This document shows, piece by piece, positions 36,106-46,906 of a stretch of DNA of 64,000 nucleotides. The position numbers and the translations under genes are program-made. Within the stretch, counting starts at the first letter, position 1. Each line of letters starts with the position of its first letter. The notes beneath the pieces are model-generated. The model ran no database searches. It was not told where the DNA came from and saw only the letters and a program-made list of their open reading frames with translations. The stretch is from assembly GCA_032622095.1 (NCBI GenBank), contig CP136066.1:100775319-100839318 (forward strand), given 5' to 3'. Source of the DNA: Siphonodentalium dalli (taxonomy: Eukaryota > Mollusca > Scaphopoda > Gadilida > Siphonodentaliidae).

Positions 36106-36813
36106 GTATCATCTTGTAAGGCACACGTTTTGTTTAGTTTAACCCAAATATAATCTGCGCCAGTATGTAGTTTGCTCATTGCACCTTTTTTCATGTAACT
36201 CATTTAATAGCAGAGAATGACCCCCCCCCCCCCCCCCCCCAACCCCCCATAAACTAAACCAACCCAATTAGGAGCGTTTGACTCAATAACTTCAAGAACT
36301 TTTCCCAGTGAAATGCCATGAATATTCTAACAACCAAATTGTACTATTGGTAACATTAAATATTGAATGTAACATTTAAAGACAAACTCATGTGCGCCAA
36401 CAATAAGAATATTTTCTTTTAGTTTGAAGAATATGCAGATTAGGGTAACTATATCTATGTGACAAGCCGTTAATAACTGTACATACATGTACATGCATAA
36501 TATTTGCCAGTTGAAACATTTCTCGATTCAGTTAAATTGAAGAAAGTTTCTGGTTGTCAGTGAATGTAAAATGTTTTAGTTTACATGTATACGATGTGTA
36601 CCAAATTTTACACCAGTACACATACTTGCTGAGTAAACACTCATCGGCTAAGCCTAATGACTGTAGGCCATTTGACCGTCCCATATATACAAGCTAATAA
36701 CATAAGTCATTAAACAATGTGAAAAGAAATCATCCACATATGCGTGCATTTAACGTTGTCGTGTGTGAGTGTGATTAGATGCTACACGTGATCATAAATA
36801 GAAGTTGGTTTAA
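36106..36813. other. no gene; 22-bp poly(C) tract
   Basis: A C run at about 36,219-36,240 is the longest homopolymer of the window. Otherwise nothing recognisable. Confidence 0.5.
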
Positions 36814-37237
36814 CCATTTACCCAACAAAACGGCCAAAAACGCCCAAAATAAAGCTTCAACAGCCTAAAATATCTTCGGTCTGTCTCAATAACACCATAC
36901 AAATATGGATATCATTGGAACCGGTTCATTGACCACATTGTGGTGGTTACAGTTATGCCCTGTGCCAATGCATTCTCTTATATATGCGAGTCGACCATAG
37001 GTCGCCTCGCATATATAAGAGAATGCATTGGCCTAAAAAAAATATTTTTTCAACACTTTTTACCATTTTTTCTTACATTCTTTAACTATTTTGTAATTTT
37101 ATTCTACATTCTTTGACAATTTTATAATTTTTGATATGTTAAGCCAATGCATTCTCTTATATATGCGAGGCGACCTATGGTCGACTCGCATATATAAGAG
37201 AATGCATTGGCACAGGGCCGTTCTGTTGGGTAAAGGG
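36814..37237 (+). mobile_element. TTAA-flanked palindromic MITE, copy 2 (piggyBac-type)
   Basis: A 424-bp relative of the 10.2 kb element. Ends are CCATTTACCCAACA and TGTTGGGTAAAGGG, with TTAA at 36,810-36,813 and 37,238-37,241. The two 69-bp palindromes are at 36,964-37,032 and 37,143-37,211, again reverse complements of each other. The spacer between them has expanded by a short internal repeat of TTCTTACATTCTTTA-like words. No coding capacity. Confidence 0.8.
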
Positions 37238-37945
37238 TTAAGTGCACAAGAAGAACCTACCCTCAACGTTATGGCTGTCATTGATTGTAGGGCAGTTGTA
37301 TAGTTGTATATAGTTGGTATTTTGATAAGAGACTATAACTCATTCGGTTTGATCTGTGCATTCCAGTTTGTGGTTGGGTAGTAACTGTGTCCTGACTTTG
37401 AAACTTAATCTTTGTAATATCGATATTCTGAATACAGATGATGTACAATGTTTTTCCATAGCTTTGATGTGGCTTTAAACCTAACTTTGAATTTAAAGGC
37501 CCACCTCATTTTCGAGTCACGGATTATTTTTTTATAGTGCCTTGATATACGGTTTTAATAACAATCGATGCCATAAAATATTATTAAAATACAATAATTC
37601 ATCACCAATTGAAACGTCTTTGTCTCAGAAGATGCCCTTAGAGAAATAGAAAACAGCTGAAATCATAAAAAGATTCCTCCGTTATGGCTCCCAGAATGCA
37701 ACAGAATTCAAACTAAAAATGTATTTTCAATGGAAGGGGAATAACTGTATCTTTAAAATATAGTGTTATTCCCCCTACATTGGAAATAATACATTTTGCG
37801 CAACAAATCCAGATGAAACTTAAGAACAAAAACACGTTTGTAACTCAACAAAAACAACATGTTCACAGTCGATCTATTACACCGGATAAGTTGATGATAC
37901 AATGTTTTGGAGCTTCCTCTTTCAAATGGAATACAATATGGCTTA
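37238..37945. other. no gene; 62-bp hairpin
   Basis: At about 37,727-37,789 CAATGGAAGGGGAATAAC pairs with GTTATTCCCCCTACATTG around a small loop. The remaining sequence shows nothing I can name. Confidence 0.5.
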
Positions 37946-40557
37946 TCTCATATATATTTTGAAGACCTCTGTTTGTTTGTTTGTTTGTTTGTCTGTCATT
38001 AATACAAATCTACGATTCTCGACCGATCGGGACGAAACTTGGTACGTGTGTGTAGTTTGACCGGGCGGTGAACGTTGTCGTATTGGCGAGCCCGTGCGGC
38101 GCCCGCTTCGCGCATGCGCAGACGAGATCTCGGAAACGGGTGGAGCTATCGACTTGATATTTGGTATGTGAATGTATCTTGCCCCGGATGCGAATTTTAT
38201 CGGGTCGCCGAGCCCGTGCGACGCCAGCTTCGCGCATGCGCAGACGAGATCTCGGCAACGGGTGGAGCTATCGACTTGAAATTTGGTATGTGAATGTGTC
38301 TTGCCCCGGATACGAATTTTATCGGGTCGCCGAGCCCGTGCGACGCCAGCTTCGCGCATGCGCAGACCAGATCTAGGAAACGGGTACAGCTATCGACTTG
38401 AAATTTGGTTTTTGAATAGCCCGGACAACGTCGGGCTGGGTAGAGCTATCGACTTGAAAATTGGTTTTTGAATAGCCCGGACAACGTCGGGCTCATCGGC
38501 TATCTCATATATATTTTGAAGACCTCTGTTTGTCTGTCTGTATGTTTGTCTGTCATTGATACAAATCTACGATTCTCGACCGATCGGGACGAAACTTGGT
38601 ACGTGAGTGTAGTTTGACCAGGCGGTGGACGTTGTCGTATTGGCGAGCCCGTGCGGCGCCCGCTTCGCGCATGCGCAGACGAGATCTCGGAAACGGGTGG
38701 AGCTATCGACTTGAAATTTGGTATGTGAATGTATCTTGCCCCGGATACGAATTTTATCGGGTCGCCGAGCCCGTGCGACACCAGCTTCGCGCATGCGCAT
38801 ACCAGATCTCGGAAACGGGTGGAGCTATCGACTTGAAATTTGGTTTTTGAATAGCCCGGACAACGTCGGGCTCATCGGGTAGTCTCATATATATTTTGAA
38901 GACCTCTGTTTGTTTGTCTGTCTGTCTGTATGTTTGTCTGTCATTTATACAAATCTACGATTCTCGACCGATCGGGACGAAACTTGGTACGTGTGTGTAG
39001 TTTGACCAGGCGGTGGACGTTGTCGTATTGGCGAGCCCGTGCGGCGCCCGTGCAGCGCATGCACAGACGAGATCTCGGAAACGGGTGGAGCTATCGAGTT
39101 GAAATTTGCTATGTGAATGTATCTTGCCCCGGATACGAATTTTATCGGGTCGCCGAGCCCGTGCGACGCCAGCTTCGCGCATGCGCAGACCAGATCTCGG
39201 AAACGGGTAGAGCTATCGACTTGAAATTTGGTTTTTGAATAGCCCGGACAACGTCGGGCTGGGTAGAGCTATCGACTTGAAATTTGGTTTATGAATAGCC
39301 CGGACAACGTCGGGCTCATCGGCTAGTCTACTATATATTTTGGGACTTCTGTTTGTTTGTTTGTTAGCTATGGCCGGGAAAACTGCCGGGCGGATTTAGC
39401 CCAAACTTGCTATCTAAGGGTAAAAAAACACGAGAATGGTCATCGGACCGCTTCTGAGAACGTCAGAGCACTCATTCTCCAATCCCCCGTCATCACAATG
39501 GGAATTCATGGGTTAATCGCGTGATAGTTAAAGAGCGTTCGTATCCGTAGTGTCGTCGATAAAGAGCGTGTATGTGTCCAGACATGAGCGTGTTGTGCAT
39601 GTGTACAGACATGAGCGTGTTGTGTGATTCTTAAGTCTGTGTTCGAACTTAGGGGTTCATGGGAATGGGGAAGATTTTCATCGGGTCAGTTTTTCCGCCC
39701 GATGTGACCTTCACCTTGAAACGGGTACCCACAAATGATCTAATATATAGTTTGGGACTTCTGTCTGTTTGTTTGTTTGTCTGTTAGCTATGGCCGGGAA
39801 AACTGCTGGACGGATTTCGACGAAATTTGTTATCTACGGTAATTTTGGACGGGGAGTGTTTTGGACGTGTCAAATAGTGACTCCGACCTGACCTTGACCT
39901 TCAAAATGGTCAATCCAAGGTCAAAGCCCGGACCTGCTAGTCTAATATATATTTTGGGACTTCTGTTTGTTTGTCTGTTTGTCTGTTAGCTATGACCGGG
40001 AAAACGGCTGGACCGATTGAGTTCAAACTTCCAATCTAAGGTTAAAAAATCACGAGCAGTGTTTATCGCCGTTTTGGAGAACGTCAGAGCACTCCTTCTC
40101 CATTCCCCCCGCCACCGCAGTGGGAATTCATGGGTTAATCGCGTGATAGTTAAAGAGCGTTCGTATCCGCAGTGTCGTTGAAAAAGAGCGTGTATGTGTC
40201 CAGACATGAGCGTGTTGTGTCTGTGTCCAGACATGAGCGTGTTGTGTGATTCGTACTTAGGGGTTCCTAGGAATGGGGGAGATTTTCATCGGGTCAGTTT
40301 TTCCGCCCGAGGTGACCTTCACCTTGAAACGGGTAACCACAAATGATCTAATATATATTTTGGGACTTCTGTCTGTTTGTTTGTCTGTTAGCTATGGCCG
40401 GGAAAACTGCTGGACGGATTTAGACGAAATTTGATATATACGGTAATTTTGGACGGGGAGTGTTCTGGACTGGTCAAATAGTGACTCCGACCTGACATTG
40501 ACCTTCAAAATGGTCAATTCAAGGTCATAGCCCGGAGGAAGTCGGGTCACCTGCTAG
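37946..40557 (+). mobile_element. head-to-tail concatemer of Helitron-like units
   Basis: Each unit starts TCTMATATATATTTTGRRGA, runs into GTTTG/GTCTG repeats and a CGGGACGAAACTTGG-type or CTATGGCCGGGAAAACTG block. Complete ones end in a GC hairpin (GCCCGGACAACGTCGGGC) about 7-8 nt before CTAG. A 5' TC, a 3' hairpin and a CTRR end are Helitron hallmarks. Unit starts are 37,946, 38,503, 38,883, 39,327, 39,739, 39,941 and 40,346. The first three form one subfamily. The last four form two units of about 615 bp (39,327-39,940 and 39,941-40,557), each with an internal second head. No Rep/helicase ORF is present; open frames in the GC-rich blocks are by-products. Non-autonomous Helitron is inferred. 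Confidence 0.65.
38080..38420 (+). repeat. GC-rich minisatellite inside Helitron-like units, period about 122 bp
   Basis: Tandem copies containing GCGCATGCGCAGACGAGATC and GGTGGAGCTATCGACTTG are repeated within unit 1. Units 2 and 3 contain two such copies each. Central minisatellites are common in non-autonomous Helitrons. Confidence 0.75.
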
Positions 40558-40739
40558 TATTGTATATATGTGATCTGGGGGTTCGAAAATTAAGTGGGCA
40601 TTTAATGCAGTTTTCATCATTGCGACTAACTCAAGCATGCCATTATATTTTGTCTTGAAATGAATTCAAGCTCTTGTGAAAATATAAAGAGTATTTACAA
40701 GTTATCCTATTATTTTGTATACTTTCATATTTCAAATCG

Positions 40740-41010
40740 GTGATTAGTAGATTGTTAGTTATTCGTTGAATTCATTAACTTATAAGTGGTAGACCCTATT
40801 CCGTAGTCGTGGAAGTACGCGCAGTTATCCGTGGGACGAATTAGTCGCTGTAAACAAATTAATGACAATCATTCCCGCAAGATGAGCCACTACTTATAAT
40901 CCATGTATAATAACACAGGCTGCAATCAATACAATCCGGTTCCGCTTTCGATGTCCGGTTCGACGTTTTGTAACCAGAAAATTTGAAACAGCGAGTCGGT
41001 TTTCTGTTGA
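40740..41010 (+). repeat. dispersed repeat, partner at 51.29-51.43 kb
   Basis: Same-direction similarity to 51,290-51,430 around GGACGAATTAGTCGCTGTAA, ATGACAATCATTC-like and TTATAATCCATG words. Function unknown. Confidence 0.55.
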
Positions 41011-41179
41011 TTACTATAGTTAAGTTTGGTATCTATATCATTGTACGATATTTATCAGTTAGTTAAATTAATCATGCACAGCATGTGAAATTCGCATTGT
41101 TAAAAGATGAGGCGAATAACACGAATAAAGCTGCAGAATATGTGCACTTCCTTCTCAAAGAAAACACATCATTGAAAAC

Positions 41180-41790
41180 GAATGTATTTTCTAGACTTTG
41201 CGGTGCATACTACGGACAAAGAAAGACATATTCTATATGTAATTTATATTACTATCTCACAATACAACATCTATTTCATTCAAAGCTGTTCCATGCATGG
41301 ACTTCATTTTGTGTTTTAAATTTGTTGTAGATTGCGATTCGTGGGCACGCGATAAAAATGCACAAACTTTCCAAGTTTTAGATCGCAAATCTCCTATGGG
41401 GAAGGTAACTAAGAGAATAACACTTTGAACAAGAGTATTCTCTATTCACACAAAATGTCCACAGTGGAGGCTTCCACATCCCTTTAACTTGGGCAACCCT
41501 GCTAGTGCATATTACACGTACATATATAACCTAATAATTCACAACAGTATTGTACATACAGGCCAAACTGAAGAGGAAAGTGCAGCTATATACATTATCG
41601 TGTTGAATTGGTTTGCATATTATTAAGGAGACTGCTTTGGCCATTATATCCACGCAATATTATATTGGAATCTCTACAATTGAAAAATATAAATCAAGTG
41701 TCAGTCGCATTCTTGTATTTCCTAAAATGGCCATCAGTTGGAAATTATGTAATCAAATATGGTGTTCCTGGTACCTGAGGTACACATGTA
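41180..41790 (-). repeat. inverted repeat arm 2
   Basis: Reverse complement of the 34,930-35,570 arm, with small indels. The ORF at 41,085-41,330 overlaps the arm and is not conserved in the other copy. Confidence 0.8.
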
Positions 41791-42234
41791 CCAATTGGAA
41801 AATTATAACCAAATGCGGATGCGATTGCAAATTACAAGGCGGACACCACATCCCCGCGTTCTCTCCGAAAATGATAAATCATTTAATTTCGTAATTGAAT
41901 GATATAATCCATCCGGAAAGGGATATAATATATTAGAAAATAAAACTGTTAGACTCACATCGATGTTCGTTCTATAGTTGACAGAAGTTTAGTTTCTCGA
42001 ATTAAGTCCTATGAATAATAGTATACTTTTCACAAAATACGCAATTGAATGCCGATATATGTTGATTTCCTGTGGTATACACGCGGTAGACACATTTACA
42101 GTTCTGCCTTTGCGGATATGTCTATATTTGAATAATGACGCCCTGCATGTGCATGCCACAGTGACTAAATGTAGGAATGGGTGGGTGTCCCGAATTCCCG
42201 GAATCACCGCATCAAAGGAACGAGCGAATCACTT
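41791..42234. other. no gene seen
   Basis: Short chance frames only. Confidence 0.35.
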
Positions 42235-42530
42235 TAAAAACACTTCTTCGAATATTTCCGTTATTTCGTCAACAACTCTTCTTCAAATATCTCCGTTATT
42301 TCGTCAAAAACACTTCTTCTTATACAAATCACCGTTATTTAGCAAATTAATACTATTTATAGAGTTATTGCCCTTCATATTAAAAATGAAGCTAACATGC
42401 AGGATTAGCAAAACATGTCTTCATTTAGTGGACAATCCCAAGCTCGCGTGCCACGCGTGGTTGGATTGTCCATTTATGGATGACCATTTTAGGTACCGAT
42501 TGTCCATTTATAAGTGGACAATCCTTGAAG
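42235..42530. repeat. dispersed repeat fragments
   Basis: Three diverged copies of AACACTTCTTCAAATAT plus CCGTTATTTCGTC (42,238-42,320) match 4,945-5,005. The stretch at about 42,440-42,530, with GTCCATTTATGGATGACC and GGTACCGATTGTCC, is the inverse of about 62,670-62,740. Confidence 0.6.
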
Positions 42531-43672
42531 AAATGCCTGGTCTATTGTACAAAGTTGAACATATTGGTATCACTGGTAAATTACTTCAATTGCTCGGTAG
42601 TTATCTAAGCCAACACCAACAGTGAGTAATAATCGATAATGAAACTCAGATTGGACCTTTACTATCTATATTTTATATAAATGATATCTCTGAAAATGTT
42701 ACTCGTCATATTCGACTTTTTGCTGACGAGATATACCCATATCTCTCACTATAGAAGATCCAAACAGAGCAGCAGTTCTGATGAATATGGACATCGCGAG
42801 ACTAGCTGATTGGTCACATCAACGGCTTGATATTTTTTATCTTAAAAAACTGAATCTCGTCTCATCTCCAGAAAGCGAACACCTATAGACCATCCACCAC
42901 TTCAAATTTAAAATTCTATTATCACAGAAGTTATCTCGTATAAGCAATAAGGATTAACATTTTTGACAATCAAGCATAGATGATATCACAGATAGAGCTT
43001 GGAAGAAAATCAATATTATGCGAATGCATAGATTCATGCTGAATAGAACGATTCTTCAGCAAATAGATGTTTTCTTACATTCGTCCAATCATAGAATATG
43101 CTGCACCCGTGTGGTACAATTGGACAGATGAATTGAGAACACGACTTCCAAAAAATTCAATTTATAGCAGCAATAGTTATGTCAGGAGCCACGAGTAGCA
43201 ATAACAGTAGCGACATTTTATCTGAACTTGTATCGGAAACATTAGCATGAAGCAGAATAAAATGTAATCTAAATCATTCCTACAAAAATATTGTTAAATC
43301 GTCACCACCTTATTTATACACAATGATTAACACCGATACACCGTGTTCCCACTGGTCATCGGTATTTTTGCCGAAATAAAAAATCAGTTTTGTTGCTTAT
43401 TATCGTGAGATGTTGAATACATGTTGTTGTATTAATAACTTTTATGGTGTGAAGCCCGGTGAAGACGGGATGCAGTTTACGACAGAACTTATTTCTCAAA
43501 CTTGGTCATTTGCATAATTGCGCTTTCTTCTTTATTTCTAAAGAGGATATAGCTCAACAATAGCGTATATCTGCTAGATCCCTTTCCCCTATTATATTCT
43601 ACTCATGTTTTCCTCATAAAACTGTTCTTCATAATTGTAATATTACTTGGGGCAAATAAATATTGTTTAAAT
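42531..43672 (+). pseudogene. decayed LINE ORF2: reverse transcriptase and C-terminal part
   Basis: In shifting frames the sequence reads as reverse transcriptase landmarks of a non-LTR retrotransposon. The first is GITGKLLQLLGSYLS, followed by IGPLLSILYINDI and then LFADEI in place of the catalytic LFADDT (about 42,715-42,735). Next come ARLADWSHQRLDIFYLKK and YIRPIIEYAAPVWYNWT (near 43,080). At least four stops and frameshifts separate these blocks. The fingers and palm N-terminus and the endonuclease are absent. The 3' end near 43,650 reads AATAAATATTGTTTAAATC, a plausible LINE tail. Dead copy; the CR1/Jockey-like clade is a guess. Confidence 0.75.
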
Positions 43673-43854
43673 CAAATTAACAAACATGTTTTTTGCAGAC
43701 TCAAGCTGTGAATTCATGCTAAATGAAACCATCAAATGAATTTGCTGCAGATTTGTGCCCCTCTCATTAATTCCGTGGCTATTTATGGCGATCTCTCATC
43801 AAGCTTTACTTCTGCAGCACTCTAAAATTAACAAAGATATATATTCCGAGTTAA

Positions 43855-44070
43855 CCATTTCATCACGGGAGCTTCGTTGGTGCAGCATAAAGATCCTGTG
43901 CCAGTGTATTCTCTTATATATGTGAGTCTCCCATAGGGAGCCTCGCATATATAAGAGAATACACTGGCTTACAAGGTCAAGGCAAATATTGTTAGTGAGT
44001 TCAATGAATTCTCTTATAAATGCGAGGCTGCCTATCGGAGACTCGCATATATAAGAGCATGCATTGGCAT
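43855..44070 (+). mobile_element. TTAA-associated palindromic MITE, copy 3 (right end unclear)
   Basis: TTAA (43,851-43,854) is followed by CCATTTCATCACGGGAGC, the same left end type as the copy at 55,211. Two palindromes follow at 43,900-43,968 and about 44,002-44,068, both with the CTCTTATATA / TATATAAGAG stem and with loops around CCCATAGGGAG and GCCTATCGGAG. The right terminus is not recognisable. Confidence 0.65.
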
Positions 44071-44443
44071 TTCACAGCGTGGATTATTTTGTATTTAACT
44101 CGTTTCAAACTCAGCTCCAGCCATAAATTAAATTACGAATATTCGTGTTGCAAGACGTAATCAAATTAATTGGTGGAAAGTGGTTTGGGCAACGTGTGGT
44201 AACCATAATTTCTAAAAGTATGTTGATACGGGCGTGAATTCAAGCCACTCCCTGCCAAATGACGATCTACTAACTCAAATGAGTATCTGGGACTAGTATG
44301 CATATAATATAACATTTATTTGTTACATTCGCTTGGAAATTGTGCAAAATTTACTTGACGTCGATAGCACATTTTCGCATTCCGGCTAATATGCCATCCG
44401 TAACATTACTCACATATCTCAATATACTTACTTTCAAATAATT
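44071..44443. other. no gene seen
   Basis: No recognisable feature. Confidence 0.35.
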
Positions 44444-44880
44444 GAGCCCCGTGGTAGAATAGGCATACCACCCCACTGCGATGGGCAAGAATCCCATAAT
44501 GTGGCACCCTGATTACCGTGTGTGTACCCCGTGAGGTGTGGTGTATGAGTCCTGGAGGTACTATGGCGACCGTATCAAGTGAGGCATCGACCTGCGGATA
44601 CGGCTTAGCTCATGGTCCTATTTGGTCCCACATATCTTCGACGGGTGGTTGAGTTGACCCGACTCAATCAATCGGCTAGTCACGCTTCTCCACATTGTGT
44701 TTCAGATTACATTTCGGCTATCTGTTCTATTTTGTTTCTGGTGTGTTCTGTTTCTCATGTATGTTGTTTGTTTCGTGTCATGACTTTTAACATTTCATCT
44801 TCATTATTGTTTATTGTTTTGTATTGTTCACTCCTGTCTCACCGTAGGGGTACTGGGAGGCTGCTATATGCAGTGGCTAA

Positions 44881-46415
44881 ATGAGTCACCAATTCAGCTA
44901 TGTACCAGTCTTTGGCCCGACCATACTTCGAAGGGCAGCTCGAGGCGGTTGCTGGGCTAGTTGTCAATTAACATATATTGCACAAACACCAATGTTGATT
45001 ACTCCTCACAAGACTTTGAACAGTAGCAGAGCTATGTTGAGAACACGCGGTGTGGCTGATTCTTCCGAGACAGAGATATTGTCTGAGTTAGCACAACAGG
45101 GAGTTGCATAAGACCGATCAACAAAGACAGTCGATGGACAAAACGTTCATTTGAATAGTTTTCTTCTGACTTTCAATCGGTGGGCAGAGGCGGACTGGGC
45201 CAAGAAACCGGCCCGGGAAATTAATATAATATCGGCCCATCTGTTTGGGGGGGGGGGGGCGTCCACAGTCCACCTTGGAAAATTCCAACTGCACCCCCCC
45301 CCCCTTGAATCAGAATCAGACCAAATACATATTTTTTGCATAATTCCATTTCCACCCCCACCCCTTGAACCTTGAATCAGATGCAGACCAAATACATGTT
45401 TTTGCATAATTCCATTTGCACCTCTGGTCTAATATCATATATATTCATAAACCATGGTTCTATATATTCCCGGTATGAGACCATTCAGATATTTTTACCT
45501 GAAAAATTGCATAAAATCTAACATCTAGCGGTCTAACTCCAGACAAATGCACACGGCTACGGACAAGAGACCAGGACACACCGGGCTGTTCATGGTTGTT
45601 CGGCCCGGGGTGAGAACATTTTGAAAACTATACAAGAAAATCTCGAATCCGATAAACTAGACTGGCATCAACTGAAGCGTTCCTATTTTCTTGTAAATTT
45701 CAATTGGGGGAGGGGTGCGTAAGATTTTTTTTGGGATTTACAGCTGGGAGTTACCGTTAAAATCTCGAGATTAATGGGGTCTTTACGTGGTGTTATATGA
45801 TGCCGACAAGTTGATTTAATGTCAAAATTACGATTAGCCAATTCGGCTGGTTAAACAACACATGTGGCGGCCCACGTCCGGAATTTTCCCGGTCTCCCGA
45901 TCGGCCATGCAGTCCGCCTCTGCCCTCATGAATTTATGTGAGAAGAGTACCATCTTATTGGATACACGGCTGGTTAAACAACACATGTGGCGGCCCACGT
46001 CGGTTTCATTTGCGGCCCAAGTTGTGGTTGGGCGGCCCAACCACATATACCCCCCCCCCAAACCGTAAAAAAAACCCTCGGATTCTCGCTTGATAGAAAA
46101 TCACGTGGAATCAGAATTTTTCCGGCCTCCGGCCCATCGGGAAATTTCCCGGTCTCCCGATCGGCCAGTCCGCCTCTGTCGGTGGGAACATCCACGACAT
46201 TGAAAGTTGGGTATATGAAGATGGATTTAAGCACATGTGTTGCAAACCCATTGCGATGTTTTAACTGTCAGGGATATGGCCATGGTCATTGTAAAAGTAA
46301 CGAAACAATATGTGTACGATGTATATTTATGGTCATGATCATAGGGATATATAATGTGCAAGTTGATCCTATTGTTCCAAAACAAAAATCGCCTGTGGCT
46401 TCGAAACAAAACTAG
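44881..46415 (+). pseudogene. LINE ORF1 (gag-like, zinc knuckle), split by hAT insertion
   Basis: Left part 44,881-45,184: the frame reads from MSHQFSYVPVFGP to one TAA at 45,109-45,111 and continues to NSFLLTFNRW at the insertion site. Right part 46,187-46,415: VGTSTTLKVGYM, then ANPLRCFNCQGYGHGH and ICVRC. Joining the sides across the element gives the usual ORF1 order: LLTFN, a KVGY block, then PLRCFNCQGYGHG. The frame is off by one base at the join. The CCHC knuckle is damaged: C-x2-C-x4-H is intact but the last cysteine is misplaced. Such proteins bind LINE RNA. Confidence 0.7.
45185..46178 (+). mobile_element. hAT-type non-autonomous element with 8-bp TSD
   Basis: A 994-bp element with inverted ends CAGAGGCGGACTGG and CCAGTCCGCCTCTG, flanked by perfect TCGGTGGG duplications at 45,177-45,184 and 46,179-46,186. 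An 8-bp TSD with CAG-starting ends is diagnostic for hAT. A second copy of the right-end motif (AGTCCGCCTCTG) ends at 45,922, and a 34-bp block with AACAACACATGTGGCGGCCC occurs twice (about 45,843 and 45,967). The right quarter therefore looks like a duplicated end. Poly(G) and poly(C) runs are frequent inside. No transposase. Confidence 0.85.
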
Positions 46416-46513
46416 CCAAAGTCAATACAACGTTTCGACTCTCAGAAAGAGAGGTACATCTTTTAGATTGCAAAGTTTGACCAGATGCTTGATGAGAAAC
46501 GATTAACTCTTAA

Positions 46514-46906
46514 CCCTTTTTTTGGGGGGGGGTTGAATTTATTTGGGTATGCTTAAGCATGCTATAGCGAATTTAACAACAAACTGGTTAAAACCTTAGG
46601 GGCATGATAAAACTCAAAACTATCACCAAGTATTCATAGTAATAATTTTTATGCCCATGAAAAACGTAAGATTCCCTGGCACTAAACCTACAAAATAAGT
46701 CTGGCACTGAAAGAGAGTAGAATATAAGAAAAAATTATTAAAATTGTAAAAAAATGTGAAAATTAATAACAAATGATGAAAATTTGTTAGGCCAATGCAT
46801 TCTCTTATATATGCGAGGCGACCTATGGTCGACTCGCATATATAAGAGAATGCATTGGCACGGGGTATATGGGTTGATACAAAAATCGGACTTGGCACTG
46901 AAAGGG
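46514..46906 (+). mobile_element. TTAA-flanked palindromic MITE, copy 4, single palindrome
   Basis: TTAA at 46,510-46,513 and 46,907-46,910 with ends CCCTTT and AAAGGG, 393 bp. It shares one 69-bp palindrome (46,791-46,859) with the 10.2 and 36.8 kb elements, but the remaining sequence is different. That suggests either a mosaic or a distinct subfamily that acquired the palindrome. TCTGGCACTGAAAG-like subterminal words occur near both ends of its right half. Confidence 0.65.

Noticed and set aside
37943-39238. GC-rich ORFs of 60-138 codons on both strands
   Set aside because: They are translations of the Helitron-like unit and its minisatellite, on both strands and in several frames.
42011-42625. 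204-codon ORF as a complete gene
   Set aside because: It fuses dispersed repeat sequence with the start of the decayed reverse transcriptase; the first two thirds have no protein signature.
44444-44530. tRNA gene or tRNA-derived SINE
   Set aside because: A-box and B-box resemblance is weak, no cloverleaf could be drawn, and a LINE leader explains the position better.
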